From Vreelandella olivaria (GTDB taxonomy: Bacteria; Pseudomonadota; Gammaproteobacteria; Pseudomonadales; Halomonadaceae): a stretch of DNA of 38,846 nt. The position numbers and the translations under genes were made by a program. Of this stretch, positions 16,395-24,541 are shown one piece after another (positions within the stretch are counted from its first letter, which is position 1; each line of letters starts with the position of its first letter). The stretch spans positions 1 to 38,846 of the forward strand of contig NZ_JALPZO010000127.1 in the NCBI RefSeq assembly GCF_023507745.1, written 5' to 3'. Below the pieces are notes generated by a model, which saw only the letters and a list, made by a program, of their open reading frames with translations, had not been told where the DNA came from and did no database searches.

Positions 16395-16592
16395 ATGCCA
16401 GTTGTGAATATTCAGATGTTTGATGGCCGTGACGATGCCAAACCGGCCATTGCCAAAGCCGTCACCGATGCGATTGCTCTGCATGGTAAGGTCGACCCAC
16501 AATACGTTTATGTCATTTTCAATGACGTCAGTATGGAAAACTGGGCAATTTCTGGTGAGATCTTTGCCGAAACGCTTAAAAAATCAAGCTAA
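16395..16592 (+). CDS. 4-oxalocrotonate tautomerase-like protein
   Basis: This 65-residue protein keeps the key feature of the tautomerase superfamily, a proline directly after the initiator methionine (MPVVNIQMF), which becomes the catalytic base after Met removal. The length and the beta-alpha-beta layout (AIAKAVTDAIALHGKVDPQYVYVIFNDV) fit the 4-OT subfamily. The AGAGGATG ribosome site is good. Canonical 4-OT works in the catechol meta-cleavage pathway, but no other meta-cleavage gene is visible here. It may act on another enol/keto or quinone-derived compound. It lies 127 bases downstream of a LysR gene. Confidence 0.85.
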   Translation: MPVVNIQMFDGRDDAKPAIAKAVTDAIALHGKVDPQYVYVIFNDVSMENWAISGEIFAETLKKSS

Positions 16593-16648
16593 TACACTCA
16601 CCCGTTCACTCGCCCCATTATCCACCTTAAAGCGAGCTGCTATCGGTT

Positions 16649-17539
16649 TTAAACAAACATCTCGACTGCCATTTGGATAAAGTTATCGAGCACAGGGGAT
16701 ACTTCACCCGCACGCCATGCCAGCCATAGCGGCATATCGCAGGTAGTTAACTCCTCCAGTTCAATAAAGCGGACACCGGGCGTGGGATGACTACTGCTGG
16801 CGGCTGGCACAATCGCCACCCCCAGCCCTGCCGATATCATACTAAGAATCGTGATGTTATCAGCGCCATACTGCACCACACGGGGTTCAAAGTTTAGACG
16901 TGCAAAATGTGCCACCATACGGTCATAATAAACCGGTGACACACTACGATACCCCCATATAAATTCGGTCTCAGCTAGATCCACTAAGCGCCTGGGTGGT
17001 GACTGTACCCAAGACGACGAAGCAGGAACGGCGAGCACAAGGTGGTCGCGCTGTAGTAAGCGTGCCTCAATTCCTGACGGCACATGATCATCGTGATAGA
17101 GAATACCGGCATCAAGCCCCCCCTGTTGCAGCTTTTCCAACTGCGGCCCGGAGAGCAACGTAAAAACATCCAGCGCCACTTGTGGGTAGCGTTCACGATA
17201 ACCTCTCATCAGCTTGGCAACTTCAGGCACCCATAAGTGAGTGACGGTGACCCCAAGGCTTAGTTTGCCTGTTTGGCCACTGCCAAGCGCTAGTAGGCGC
17301 GCTTTGATATCCACCCGTTCGTCGAGTAGCCGGGTAGCCTCGCTATAAAGCATCCGCCCCGCTACCGTCAAGCGAACGCCGCGGGCATGTCGGTCCAGCA
17401 GCGGCGTGCCCAGCCCCTCCTCCAGCAGTTGCATCTGCCGGGTTAGTGCTGGCTGTGCAATATGCACACGTCGGCTGGCAGCGGAAATCGACCCTGTCTC
17501 TACAACGGCAACAAAGTACTCAAGCTGACGAAACTCCAT
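16649..17539 (-). CDS. LysR-family regulator, Nac/Cbl-like
   Basis: This 296-residue LysR protein begins MEFRQLEYFVAVVETGSISAAS with its HTH at about 18-60 (HIAQPALTRQMQLLEEGLG). The N-terminal domain resembles the Nac/CynR branch. The start at 17539 is chosen because the family begins MxFRQLxYF; an upstream ATG at 17590 would add 17 unrelated residues. A GAGG lies about 12 bases upstream, slightly far. It is divergent from the DUF3311-symporter-amidohydrolase operon, with a clear dyad (17625-17647) in the gap. It probably controls that operon in response to its substrate. Confidence 0.88.
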   Translation of the reverse strand: MEFRQLEYFVAVVETGSISAASRRVHIAQPALTRQMQLLEEGLGTPLLDRHARGVRLTVAGRMLYSEATRLLDERVDIKARLLALGSGQTGKLSLGVTVTHLWVPEVAKLMRGYRERYPQVALDVFTLLSGPQLEKLQQGGLDAGILYHDDHVPSGIEARLLQRDHLVLAVPASSSWVQSPPRRLVDLAETEFIWGYRSVSPVYYDRMVAHFARLNFEPRVVQYGADNITILSMISAGLGVAIVPAASSSHPTPGVRFIELEELTTCDMPLWLAWRAGEVSPVLDNFIQMAVEMFV

Positions 17540-17624
17540 GGGCTTAGTAAGACCTCGAATGAATTCGCGTACGCTTGGGCGCGGAGACACTATTTCACCC
17601 GTCAGCCCCTGATCACCCTACAAA

Positions 17625-17647
17625 ATCCATACCAATATGATATGGAT
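17625..17647. promoter_or_regulatory. LysR operator candidate, 7-9-7 dyad with ATA-N9-TAT core
   Basis: ATCCATA (17625-17631) and TATGGAT (17641-17647) are perfect inverted arms around a 9-base spacer. The core ATA-N9-TAT matches the recognition pattern known for Nac-type LysR proteins, which fits the Nac-like regulator encoded alongside. It lies 85 bases upstream of its gene and 94 bases before the first gene of the divergent operon. Binding is inferred. Confidence 0.65.
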
Positions 17648-17741
17648 AGCATCAAAAATCTATATTTCTGGTATCCCCCTGCTTGTTTCATAGTGAATGA
17701 ACAACTCATTACAAGACTCGCTACGGCGAGCAGGAAACTCT

Positions 17742-17954
17742 ATGAACAAGACTTACCACCTGTTAGTGGGGCTGCACTTTACGCTGTGCACCCTGGCAAT
17801 GATCTGGCCCGGTGCTTTAATCGCCAATCGTATCGAACCCACGGTGCTCGGGCTTCCCTTTCTGTTCTTTTGGTACATCCTATGGATGCTGGTGCTGTTC
17901 GTCGGCATGTGGGTGGCCTACGTGATCCGCCACGGAGGTGGTCGCCATGAGTGA
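17742..17954 (+). CDS. DUF3311 small membrane protein, symporter partner
   Basis: This 70-residue protein has two predicted membrane helices (about residues 6-28 and 33-58) and a basic C-terminal tail (RHGGGRHE). It matches the DUF3311 pattern of small proteins encoded directly before sodium:solute symporters, such as the small partner of MctP-type monocarboxylate carriers. The start at 17742 is supported by AGGAAA 5 bases upstream; an ATG at 17697 has no such site. The last 8 bases overlap the symporter start, so translation is probably coupled. It likely assists assembly or function of the symporter. Confidence 0.83.
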   Translation: MNKTYHLLVGLHFTLCTLAMIWPGALIANRIEPTVLGLPFLFFWYILWMLVLFVGMWVAYVIRHGGGRHE

Positions 17955-19395
17955 TTCGTTGATCATCATCGGCATCACCCTGACCTATCTCATCCTGGTG
18001 CTGTGGGTGGGCCTGCGTGCCCGCGGCCAGCAGAGTTCAAGTCTCGAAGGCTATGTGGCAGGCGGGCGCCATGTGGGTGTGGTGATCCTGTTTTTCATCC
18101 TCGGTGCCGAGATCTTTTCCGCCTTCGCCTTTCTGGGAGCGCCGGGCTGGAGCTATCAGCACGGCGCACCCGCCTTCTATATCCTGGCCTATCTATCGCT
18201 GATACCCATCACTATTTGGGCCATGGGCCCACGGGTTTCGGAACTGGGGCGTCAGAAAGGCTACCTGACCCAGGGCGATATGATCGCCGACCACTACCAG
18301 AGCAAGCCCTTAGGCATCCTTGCCGGGGTAATCGGTGTGCTGGCTCTGGTGCCCTACCTGACCATTCAGATCGCCGGCGCCGGGCTACTGTTCCAGGCCG
18401 CCACCGACGGTTTGATTCCGTTCTGGCTTGGTGCGTTGCTGGCCTTCGTGGTGGTTGCTGCCTATGTATTCTGCAGCGGCCTTAACGGTATCGGCTGGAC
18501 CAACCTAATCCAGGGCATCATGATGATCTCCATCGCCTGGTTCCTTGGCCTGTCGATCTCCGGGCGGCTCTACGGTGGGGTCGGCGAGATGTTCAGCCAG
18601 ATCCAGCTGACCATGCCCGAATACCTCACTATGCCTGGCGCTACTGGCATGAACTGGGGCTACTTCAGCACTGCGGTACTGGTCAGTGCCTTCGGCGGCG
18701 CTATGTGGCCACACCTGTTCATGAAGTTTTACTCGGCTGATAGCGGTAAAACCCTGCGTAAAGTCAGCGTCTTTTACCCACTCTATGCTTATCTGCTGGT
18801 GCCATTGCTGTTCATCGGCTTCGCCGGGGTGCTGGTGTTTGCTGACGACCCACTAACGCGTGCCGACACCGTGCTGCTGCGTATGGTGATGGACGTAGCC
18901 AACTTCTCGCCCTGGGTCATCGGCCTGATGCTCTCTGGCGCACTGGCAGCGGCCATGTCTACCGGCGCCAATCTGGCGCACACTGCGGCCATCGTATTGG
19001 TACGCGATGTGGTCGGCCCCACCATGATGAAGGGCGCCAGCGAGAAGGCAGTCGTCAGCGCCACCCGCTGGAGCGTACTGGGGCTTTCGCTGATCGCCTA
19101 CCTGTTCGCGCTGGCCAATCCCGCCTCGCTGGTACTGCTGTTGCTGGGTGCCTACGGGCTGATTGTGCAGCTTTTCCCTATGGTGATTGGCGCACTGTTT
19201 ATGCCTCAATTGCGGCGGGCCAGCGTCATGGCTGGCGCACTGGCGGGCAGCCTTGCCTATCTATTGCTGGAATTTGCTTTCAGCTCCCCACTCGGCTGGC
19301 ATGCCGGCATCTGGGCGATGCTGCTCAATATCGGCGTTGTGGCGGCCTATCAGTGGTTCTCCAAACCTGTACTCACCCCATCCACTCCACGATAA
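17947..19395 (+). CDS. Sodium:solute symporter (SSS family)
   Basis: This 482-residue integral membrane protein has about 13 hydrophobic segments and SSS-family features: YVAGGRHVG near the N-terminus, an EIFSAFAFLGAPGWSYQHG helix, KGYLTQGDMIADHY, and a long GLMLSGALAAAMSTGANLAHTAAIVLVRDV segment that carries the conserved sodium-site region. The start at 17947 is preferred to a GTG at 17938 because GGAGGT lies 8 bases upstream. The pairing with DUF3311 suggests a monocarboxylate or amino-acid-like substrate. The downstream M20 hydrolase suggests import of an N-acylated or amidated carboxylate. The substrate is unknown. Confidence 0.92.
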   Translation: MSDSLIIIGITLTYLILVLWVGLRARGQQSSSLEGYVAGGRHVGVVILFFILGAEIFSAFAFLGAPGWSYQHGAPAFYILAYLSLIPITIWAMGPRVSELGRQKGYLTQGDMIADHYQSKPLGILAGVIGVLALVPYLTIQIAGAGLLFQAATDGLIPFWLGALLAFVVVAAYVFCSGLNGIGWTNLIQGIMMISIAWFLGLSISGRLYGGVGEMFSQIQLTMPEYLTMPGATGMNWGYFSTAVLVSAFGGAMWPHLFMKFYSADSGKTLRKVSVFYPLYAYLLVPLLFIGFAGVLVFADDPLTRADTVLLRMVMDVANFSPWVIGLMLSGALAAAMSTGANLAHTAAIVLVRDVVGPTMMKGASEKAVVSATRWSVLGLSLIAYLFALANPASLVLLLLGAYGLIVQLFPMVIGALFMPQLRRASVMAGALAGSLAYLLLEFAFSSPLGWHAGIWAMLLNIGVVAAYQWFSKPVLTPSTPR

Positions 19396-19410
19396 GCCCC
19401 AGGAGTCAGC

Positions 19411-20712
19411 ATGACGATGCTATCCCCCCCTCTGGCACTTAAGAGCCTCTTAAGTGCACAGGTAACCGCAGCATTCGACACCACCCGGTCGCTCTACCAG
19501 GAACTTCACCAATACCCTGAACTGCCTTTTCAGGAGCACCGCACCAGCGCGCTGCTCGCCACAGCCCTTGGCGAGCACGGCTACGATGTCACCACAGGTG
19601 TCGGCGGCACAGGCGTTGTGGCACTGCTTTACAACGGCGAAGGCCCTACCGTCATGCTGCGTGGTGACATGGATGCGCTGCCCATCAAGGAAGCAACTGG
19701 GCTGGATTTTGCCAGCCGTGAAACGGCTACGACAGCGGATGGCAATGAGGTGCCGATGATGCACGCCTGTGGGCACGATCTGCATAGTAGTTGTATTGTG
19801 GGCACGGCGGCTGTCATGGCAGGGCTTAAAGAACACTGGTCCGGTACACTGATGCTTATCTGCCAACCAGCGGAAGAAATTTTTGGCGGCGCAAAAGCAA
19901 TGCTCGATAGCGGCCTCTATAAGCGTTTCCCCCGCCCCGACGTCATCCTTGGCCAACACAATCTGCCTGCCCTTGCAGGCACCATTGGCCACCGCGATGG
20001 CAGTGTGATGTCGGCCTGCACCAACCTTGCCGTGACCATTCACGGCAATGGTGGCCACGGTTCCATGCCCGCCCAAACGATAGACCCGGTGGTGATTGCC
20101 GCCCATGTCGTTACCCGCCTGCAGAGCATCGTTGCCAGGGAAGTACCGCCGGAGGACACCGTAGTAGTGACCGTTGGCAAGCTCCACGCAGGTACCCAGG
20201 CCAATATTATTCCTCACTCGGCAGAGCTTGAGATCAATATTCGCAGCTTTGATAATGCACTGCACCGCCAAGTGGTCACGTCTATTGAGCGTATTATCCG
20301 AGCTGAGTGCGAAGCGGGCCGCACGCCCAAGCCACCAGAGATTCGGGTGCTCAATGAAACCATTGCCCTGCACAACGATCCTGCGGCGGTTGAGCGTGTG
20401 CGCCGCGCCCACGCCGAGCACTTTGGTGATGCCAACCTCTACGCCATGCCACGACTTAATGCCAGTGAGGACTTCCCGCTGCTCGGTAACGCTGCAGCAG
20501 GCGGTTTTGACGGCGAGGATATTCCCTGCGTTTACTGGTTTATTGGCGCCACCCCTGCCGAGCGTTGGGCTCAGACACCAGGCGACAATGTTGCTCAGAA
20601 AATGCGCCATCTTGAAATGCCGCACTCGCCCTACTACTACCCCGGCAACGACGTCACACTGCGCACCGGCATTGAAGCGATGACCACCGGCGCACTGGCT
20701 TACTTAGACTAG
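19411..20712 (+). CDS. M20 family amidohydrolase (hippurate hydrolase / aminoacylase-like)
   Basis: This 433-residue metalloamidohydrolase shows the M20D pattern: LHQYPELPFQEHRTS near 32-46, LRGDMDALPIKE, MHACGHDLHSS (Cys and His metal ligands), QPAEE with the catalytic glutamate and metal site, the dimerisation-domain motif GNGGHGSMP, and a late HSPYYYPGNDV. The family cleaves N-acyl amino acids, hippurate-type amides or indole conjugates. It follows the symporter by 15 bases with an AGGAG site, so the operon encodes uptake plus hydrolysis. A benzoyl or salicyl amide would connect it to the aromatic genes, but that is inference. Confidence 0.92.
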   Translation: MTMLSPPLALKSLLSAQVTAAFDTTRSLYQELHQYPELPFQEHRTSALLATALGEHGYDVTTGVGGTGVVALLYNGEGPTVMLRGDMDALPIKEATGLDFASRETATTADGNEVPMMHACGHDLHSSCIVGTAAVMAGLKEHWSGTLMLICQPAEEIFGGAKAMLDSGLYKRFPRPDVILGQHNLPALAGTIGHRDGSVMSACTNLAVTIHGNGGHGSMPAQTIDPVVIAAHVVTRLQSIVAREVPPEDTVVVTVGKLHAGTQANIIPHSAELEINIRSFDNALHRQVVTSIERIIRAECEAGRTPKPPEIRVLNETIALHNDPAAVERVRRAHAEHFGDANLYAMPRLNASEDFPLLGNAAAGGFDGEDIPCVYWFIGATPAERWAQTPGDNVAQKMRHLEMPHSPYYYPGNDVTLRTGIEAMTTGALAYLD

Positions 20713-20720
20713 CGCTAGTC
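20707..20720. other. Self-complementary 14-mer at the amidohydrolase stop codon
   Basis: GACTAGCGCTAGTC is a perfect palindrome containing the TAG stop (20710-20712). It lies in the 54-base convergent gap before the luciferase-like gene. It has no loop or U-tract, so it is not a terminator. It may be chance. Confidence 0.6.
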
Positions 20721-20766
20721 GTCGCCGTCACACGCGCCTGAAACGTCCCTGCATCTACTTAACTGC

Positions 20767-21741
20767 TCAACCGGCCAGCGACTCTGCTGCCAACTGATAA
20801 GAGCGGCAACGCGCCACGGGGTCATGGATGCGGGCATCAATAATCACCTCATCCGCCTGGGTCAGCTCAATGAAGTGGCGTAGCCAGTCGCCGACCTGGC
20901 GGGTGTCGCCCACTGCCGAATAGGCCATTGCCTGTTTCAGGCCACGCCGCTCGACCTCGGAAATCCGCTGCAGATAGCCTTCCTGGGGCCGGGGCAGCGG
21001 GCCGGGCCGCCCCTGGTGCAGCAGGTTGACCCAGTGGAAATGCGAACTGGCCTGAAACTGGGCCTCCTGCTCGGTATCGGCGACGATGACATTGGCGCCG
21101 ACGATGACGTAGGGCGTGTCCAGCACCGCGGAGGGCTGGAAATTTGACCGGTAGTGGGCCACGGCCTGCTGCAAGAAATGCGGGGCGAAGTGCGAGGCAA
21201 AGGAGTAGGGCAGGCCAAGCCTGGCTGCCAGATCGGCACTGTACATGCTCGATCCCAGCAGCCAGAGAGGCACCTTGTGGTTGCCGGGAATGCCGCGCAC
21301 CGGCTGGCGGCCGTTATCCAGCAGATAGTCCGCAAGCTGGCCGATATCCTGCTCGAAATCCCGCTCCGAGGCATCGCCGCGCAGGGCACGGATGCTGGGG
21401 CCGGCGGCGCCTGCCGCGCGCCCTAGCCCCAGGTCGATCCGCCCGGGATAGAGCGTGTCCAGTGTCGCGAACTGCTCCGCTACCATCAGCGGCGAATGGT
21501 TGGGTAGCATGATCCCCCCAGCGCCGACCCGCAGGCGGCGGGTGGCCGCGGCCAGGTGGGAGACCAGCAGGGTGGTGGCCGAGGAGGCGATGCCCGGCAG
21601 GTCGTGGTGTTCGGCAATCCAGTAACGCTGCAGGCCATGCTGTTCCACATGGCGGGCCAGCATGACGGCTTCGTTCAGGGTGTCGGCGAAGGTCTTGCCT
21701 TCGCCGATCATCATCAGGTCAAGTACCGATAGCGTAGCCAA
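20767..21741 (-). CDS. Luciferase-like (LLM) flavin-dependent monooxygenase, YhbW/MsnO8-like
   Basis: This 324-residue TIM-barrel protein is of the bacterial luciferase superfamily: LDLMMIGEGKT near the N-terminus, RYWIAEHHDLPGIASSATTLLVSHLAAATRRLRVGAGGIMLPNHSPLMVAEQFATLD (the FMN-binding region) and PGRIDLGLGRAAGA. The EHH motif and overall order match the YhbW/MsnO8 subgroup, which uses FMNH2 supplied by a partner reductase. The start codon is TTG (21741-21739) with AAGGAG 6 bases upstream; no better in-frame ATG fits. It is the last gene of the four-gene operon, after two isomerase paralogues (84-base gap). The substrate is unknown. Confidence 0.88.
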   Translation of the reverse strand: MATLSVLDLMMIGEGKTFADTLNEAVMLARHVEQHGLQRYWIAEHHDLPGIASSATTLLVSHLAAATRRLRVGAGGIMLPNHSPLMVAEQFATLDTLYPGRIDLGLGRAAGAAGPSIRALRGDASERDFEQDIGQLADYLLDNGRQPVRGIPGNHKVPLWLLGSSMYSADLAARLGLPYSFASHFAPHFLQQAVAHYRSNFQPSAVLDTPYVIVGANVIVADTEQEAQFQASSHFHWVNLLHQGRPGPLPRPQEGYLQRISEVERRGLKQAMAYSAVGDTRQVGDWLRHFIELTQADEVIIDARIHDPVARCRSYQLAAESLAG

Positions 21742-21825
21742 GGGTGACTCCTTCAGAGGTGTATGCCGCGCAGCACCTCAGCCGCCGCGGCTCATGGGTT
21801 CATGGATGCAGAAATGCACACTGGA

Positions 21826-22635
21826 TCAGGTTCGGGGCTCGATCTCCGCCCAGTGCGGGCGGATCTGCAGACGCGCGTCGATGGCGCGCATGGTGGCCAG
21901 GCAGCGCTGCAACTTGAGGTAGATATCACCCCCGTAGTCCCAGCCGAGGATACCAATCCTGCCGGTATAACCTATGCGGTTCAGCGCGGCGACCACGGCG
22001 AAGTTGTCCAGCTCACCCCGGTCGACCGGTTCCATGGTCGCGACGCCGCCCCAGCCGAGCGGTGACAGGGCACTCCCAGAGAGATCCACCTGCATCAGCC
22101 AGGGTTCGATCGCCTCCAGGCGTTGTTCCAATTGCCCTTCCTGGCTGGCATACCAATGGTAGCCATTGAAGAACATGCCCAATCGAGGATGGTTGAAGTA
22201 CTCGCACAGGCGCTGCACCTCGTAGGTAGTCTGTGTGACATGCCGAAGGTGCGGGTACAGGGCCAGGCGCAGACCACGGCGCTCTATGATCGGCAACAGC
22301 GATTCGATGCTGCGCAGGATGCCATCGATGCCATTGACCGTGGTCTGAATGGCCAACTCGATCAGCTCCACCCCCTCGACGGTCTCGATGATGTCACGCA
22401 GCACCGCATCGTTACGCCCCTCGTGTAGCACCAGATAGAGCCCAGCAATGTCCAGACCATGTTGTGCCTTAACCCCAGGCAGCAGCGACAGGTCGGTGAA
22501 CGGCGTACCGCCCCAGGCCGAGACGGTAATACCGTCGTAACCGAGTTCGGCGAGCATTTCGCACTGCGACTGGAACTGGTACACGCCCATGGAGTTATAG
22601 AAGAACGAGTCCAGCGCATGGATGGCATGTGTCAT
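21826..22635 (-). CDS. Sugar phosphate isomerase/epimerase-like TIM barrel protein (paralogue A)
   Basis: This 269-residue protein is of the xylose-isomerase-like TIM barrel (AP_endonuc_2) superfamily: CEMLAELGYDGITVSAWGG, a central LALYPH strand, LGMFFNGYHWYASQEG and a C-terminal IGILGWDYGGDIY. Metal ligands in this fold are acidic and His residues at strand ends; E345-type ligands cannot be assigned with certainty here. It is about the same length as, and clearly homologous to, the next gene upstream, from which it is separated by 19 bases with an AGGAGA site. It probably isomerises or epimerises a hydroxy-keto compound, unknown, linked to the flanking flavin monooxygenases. Confidence 0.85.
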   Translation of the reverse strand: MTHAIHALDSFFYNSMGVYQFQSQCEMLAELGYDGITVSAWGGTPFTDLSLLPGVKAQHGLDIAGLYLVLHEGRNDAVLRDIIETVEGVELIELAIQTTVNGIDGILRSIESLLPIIERRGLRLALYPHLRHVTQTTYEVQRLCEYFNHPRLGMFFNGYHWYASQEGQLEQRLEAIEPWLMQVDLSGSALSPLGWGGVATMEPVDRGELDNFAVVAALNRIGYTGRIGILGWDYGGDIYLKLQRCLATMRAIDARLQIRPHWAEIEPRT

Positions 22636-22654
22636 GATGTCTCCTGGCGGTGGC

Positions 22655-23455
22655 TCAGTAAGGCAGCGGGGTCATGATGGCCCACTCGGGGTGGGCCGCC
22701 AGGCGGCGCTCCATGGAACGGAAGGCGGTGTGCGAGCGTTGCAGGTTGCCATACACATCGCCGCCCATGCTCTCCCAGCCCAGCACCCCATAGCGCCCGG
22801 TGTAGCCGCGCTGCTCCAGCGCGCCGAGCAGGACGAAGTTATCCAGCTCGCCTTCATCCAGCGGTTCGATGGTGGCCAGCTCACCCCAGCCCAGTGGCGA
22901 CAGGCGTGCACCGGCGATATTGACCTGGCGCAGCCATGGCCAGAGCGCATCGAGGCGTTGCTCCAGCGCCTTTTCCTGCATGGCATACCAGTGGTAACCG
23001 TTGAACACGATGCCCAGGTTCGGGTGGTCGAATTCCTGGCACAGAGCGGCCGCCTCGCTGGTAGTCTGCATGCCGTAGCGCCCATGGGGGTACAGCGCGA
23101 TGTCGATGCCCCGGCGCTCAGCGATCGGCAGCAGCGCTGCGAGCATCCGCCGGTCCGCATCCGTGACCCGGTCGCCGGAGTGCAGGGCCAGCTCGATACT
23201 GCTGCAGCCTTCGATGGACTCGAAGATATTGGTGACGAAGGTTTCCAAACCCTGACGGTAGATCAGGTAGATCGCCCCCACGTCCAATCCCCACCGCGAC
23301 TTCACCTGCGGCAGCGACGTAAGCTCCTTGCTCCAGGCCGATACGGTCAGCCCCTGGTAGCCCAGTTCGGCCAGCATCTCGCACTGCACGGCCAGCGGGT
23401 AGGTGCCCAGCTTGGTCTGGAAAATGAAATCCATATGATGCAATGATCGGTTCAC
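22655..23455 (-). CDS. Sugar phosphate isomerase/epimerase-like TIM barrel protein (paralogue B), GTG start
   Basis: This 266-residue paralogue of the downstream gene shares CEMLAELGY-G-TVSAW, AL-PH-R--QTT-E---LC--F-HP-LG--FNGYHWYA-QE, and LSPLGWG--AT-EP-D-GELDNF. The start is taken as GTG at 23455: GGAG lies 7 bases upstream, it overlaps the stop of the preceding gene by 4 bases (GTGA), and the resulting N-terminus aligns without gaps to paralogue A over 19 residues. The ATG at 23434 has no ribosome site. Overlap implies translational coupling to the upstream flavin monooxygenase. The reaction is unknown. Confidence 0.85.
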   Translation of the reverse strand: MNRSLHHMDFIFQTKLGTYPLAVQCEMLAELGYQGLTVSAWSKELTSLPQVKSRWGLDVGAIYLIYRQGLETFVTNIFESIEGCSSIELALHSGDRVTDADRRMLAALLPIAERRGIDIALYPHGRYGMQTTSEAAALCQEFDHPNLGIVFNGYHWYAMQEKALEQRLDALWPWLRQVNIAGARLSPLGWGELATIEPLDEGELDNFVLLGALEQRGYTGRYGVLGWESMGGDVYGNLQRSHTAFRSMERRLAAHPEWAIMTPLPY

Positions 23456-24438
23456 GCGCTTGCTCCGGGGGCATGGCTGGGAAACAGCGGCAGCAGATGC
23501 TCGCCAAGTTCGTCGATCACTTCCGCCGCGGGACGCCGCTGCGGCTTGAAGTGCAGGGCGACGTGGGAAACGCCCTGCTCCTGCTGGCGCAGCCATAGCT
23601 CACGCAATGCGTTGCGACCCGCACGCAGCACGCGGCCGGGCTGCAGTGGCGCGTTTGGGTCCCGGTCCAGGTCAAACATGGTGCCGTAGCCATAGGGTGT
23701 GAATACACCGGGCGGGCAGGCCGCGCGCCACTGGTCGAGGATTGCCGGGATGCGCTGCGGGTTGGCGATATAGGAAATGATTCCGTCGCTGTGCTGAGCC
23801 GTCCACTCGTGCGTCTGCCCGGCATGGCCGATGATGATGGTCGGCAACCGTGTGGCCGCCAGCTTGGGCACCATCTCCAAGCCACCAGTTAGCTCCCCGT
23901 AGAACCGCGAGGCATGCACCGGCCAGTGCTGTTCGGTGACCGCACGGATGATGCCCAGCGCATCACGGAAACGCTCGGCACGGTTGTCGAAATCCACGCC
24001 GAAAGCGGGGTACTCCACCGGCCGGTCGCCGGTGGCCAGCCCCATCAGGAAGCGTCCGCCCAGCAGTTGGTCCACGCTGGCGGCCTGCTTGGCGACGATC
24101 AACGGATCGCGCAGCGGCAACACGATGCCCGCCGTGCCGATGGCCACGCGTCGGGTGACTGCCGCGAGAAAACCCGCATAGGCCAAGGGATCCAGCACCT
24201 GGCCCACATCGCCAAAGTTGGGATCATAGAAGGGCACATCACGCAGCCAGATTGCCGAAAAGTCGGCCTCGTCGACCTTGCGGGCCATCTCGACATGGTC
24301 GCTCAGGGTCGGCCCAACGGTATCCGGGTAGCTTTCCAATGGCGCGATAAAGCCAAAGGTCAGGTGGCCGGGTCGAAACACCCGGGCATAACCGGCGTGC
24401 TGGGCCAGTTCGGGGGGAAGAGCGGCAGAAGTCGCCAT
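23452..24438 (-). CDS. Luciferase-like (LLM) flavin-dependent monooxygenase, BA3436-like
   Basis: This 328-residue luciferase-superfamily protein contains FGFIAPLESYPDTVGPTLSDH, DFSAIWLRDVPFYDPNFGDVGQV, VAIGTAGIVLPLRDPLIVAKQAASVDQL and IIIGHAGQTHEWTAQHSDGII, resembling the BA3436-type luciferase-like subgroup. It is clearly a different subgroup from the second LLM gene in the operon. The start at 24438 has a GAGG site; an upstream ATG at 24471 adds 11 unrelated residues. It is the first gene of the operon and is divergent from a LysR gene. It would oxidise an unknown substrate with FMNH2 and O2; no flavin reductase gene is visible nearby. Confidence 0.88.
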   Translation of the reverse strand: MATSAALPPELAQHAGYARVFRPGHLTFGFIAPLESYPDTVGPTLSDHVEMARKVDEADFSAIWLRDVPFYDPNFGDVGQVLDPLAYAGFLAAVTRRVAIGTAGIVLPLRDPLIVAKQAASVDQLLGGRFLMGLATGDRPVEYPAFGVDFDNRAERFRDALGIIRAVTEQHWPVHASRFYGELTGGLEMVPKLAATRLPTIIIGHAGQTHEWTAQHSDGIISYIANPQRIPAILDQWRAACPPGVFTPYGYGTMFDLDRDPNAPLQPGRVLRAGRNALRELWLRQQEQGVSHVALHFKPQRRPAAEVIDELGEHLLPLFPSHAPGASA

Positions 24439-24541
24439 CAGCGCCTCGCAAGTAGGAAAATGTCCGGCCACCTGGGGAGGGAGCCGTTATATCGGGATGC
24501 GAGTACTGTAAAGAGTCCTCGTCAGGAGAAAAATAGGCTAG

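Noticed and set aside
16395..16592. Tautomerase as evidence of a meta-cleavage pathway
   Set aside because: No catechol 2,3-dioxygenase, semialdehyde hydrolase or dehydrogenase set is present; catBCA shows the ortho route.
19450..20625. Minus-strand open frame of 391 codons inside the amidohydrolase gene
   Set aside because: It is antisense to a gene with full M20 catalytic motifs, its product is rich in Cys, His and Arg with no recognisable domain, and it has no ribosome site.
22672..23160. Minus-strand frame of 162 codons within isomerase B
   Set aside because: It is an alternative frame of a GC-rich gene, with Arg/Ser/Trp-rich composition and no motif.
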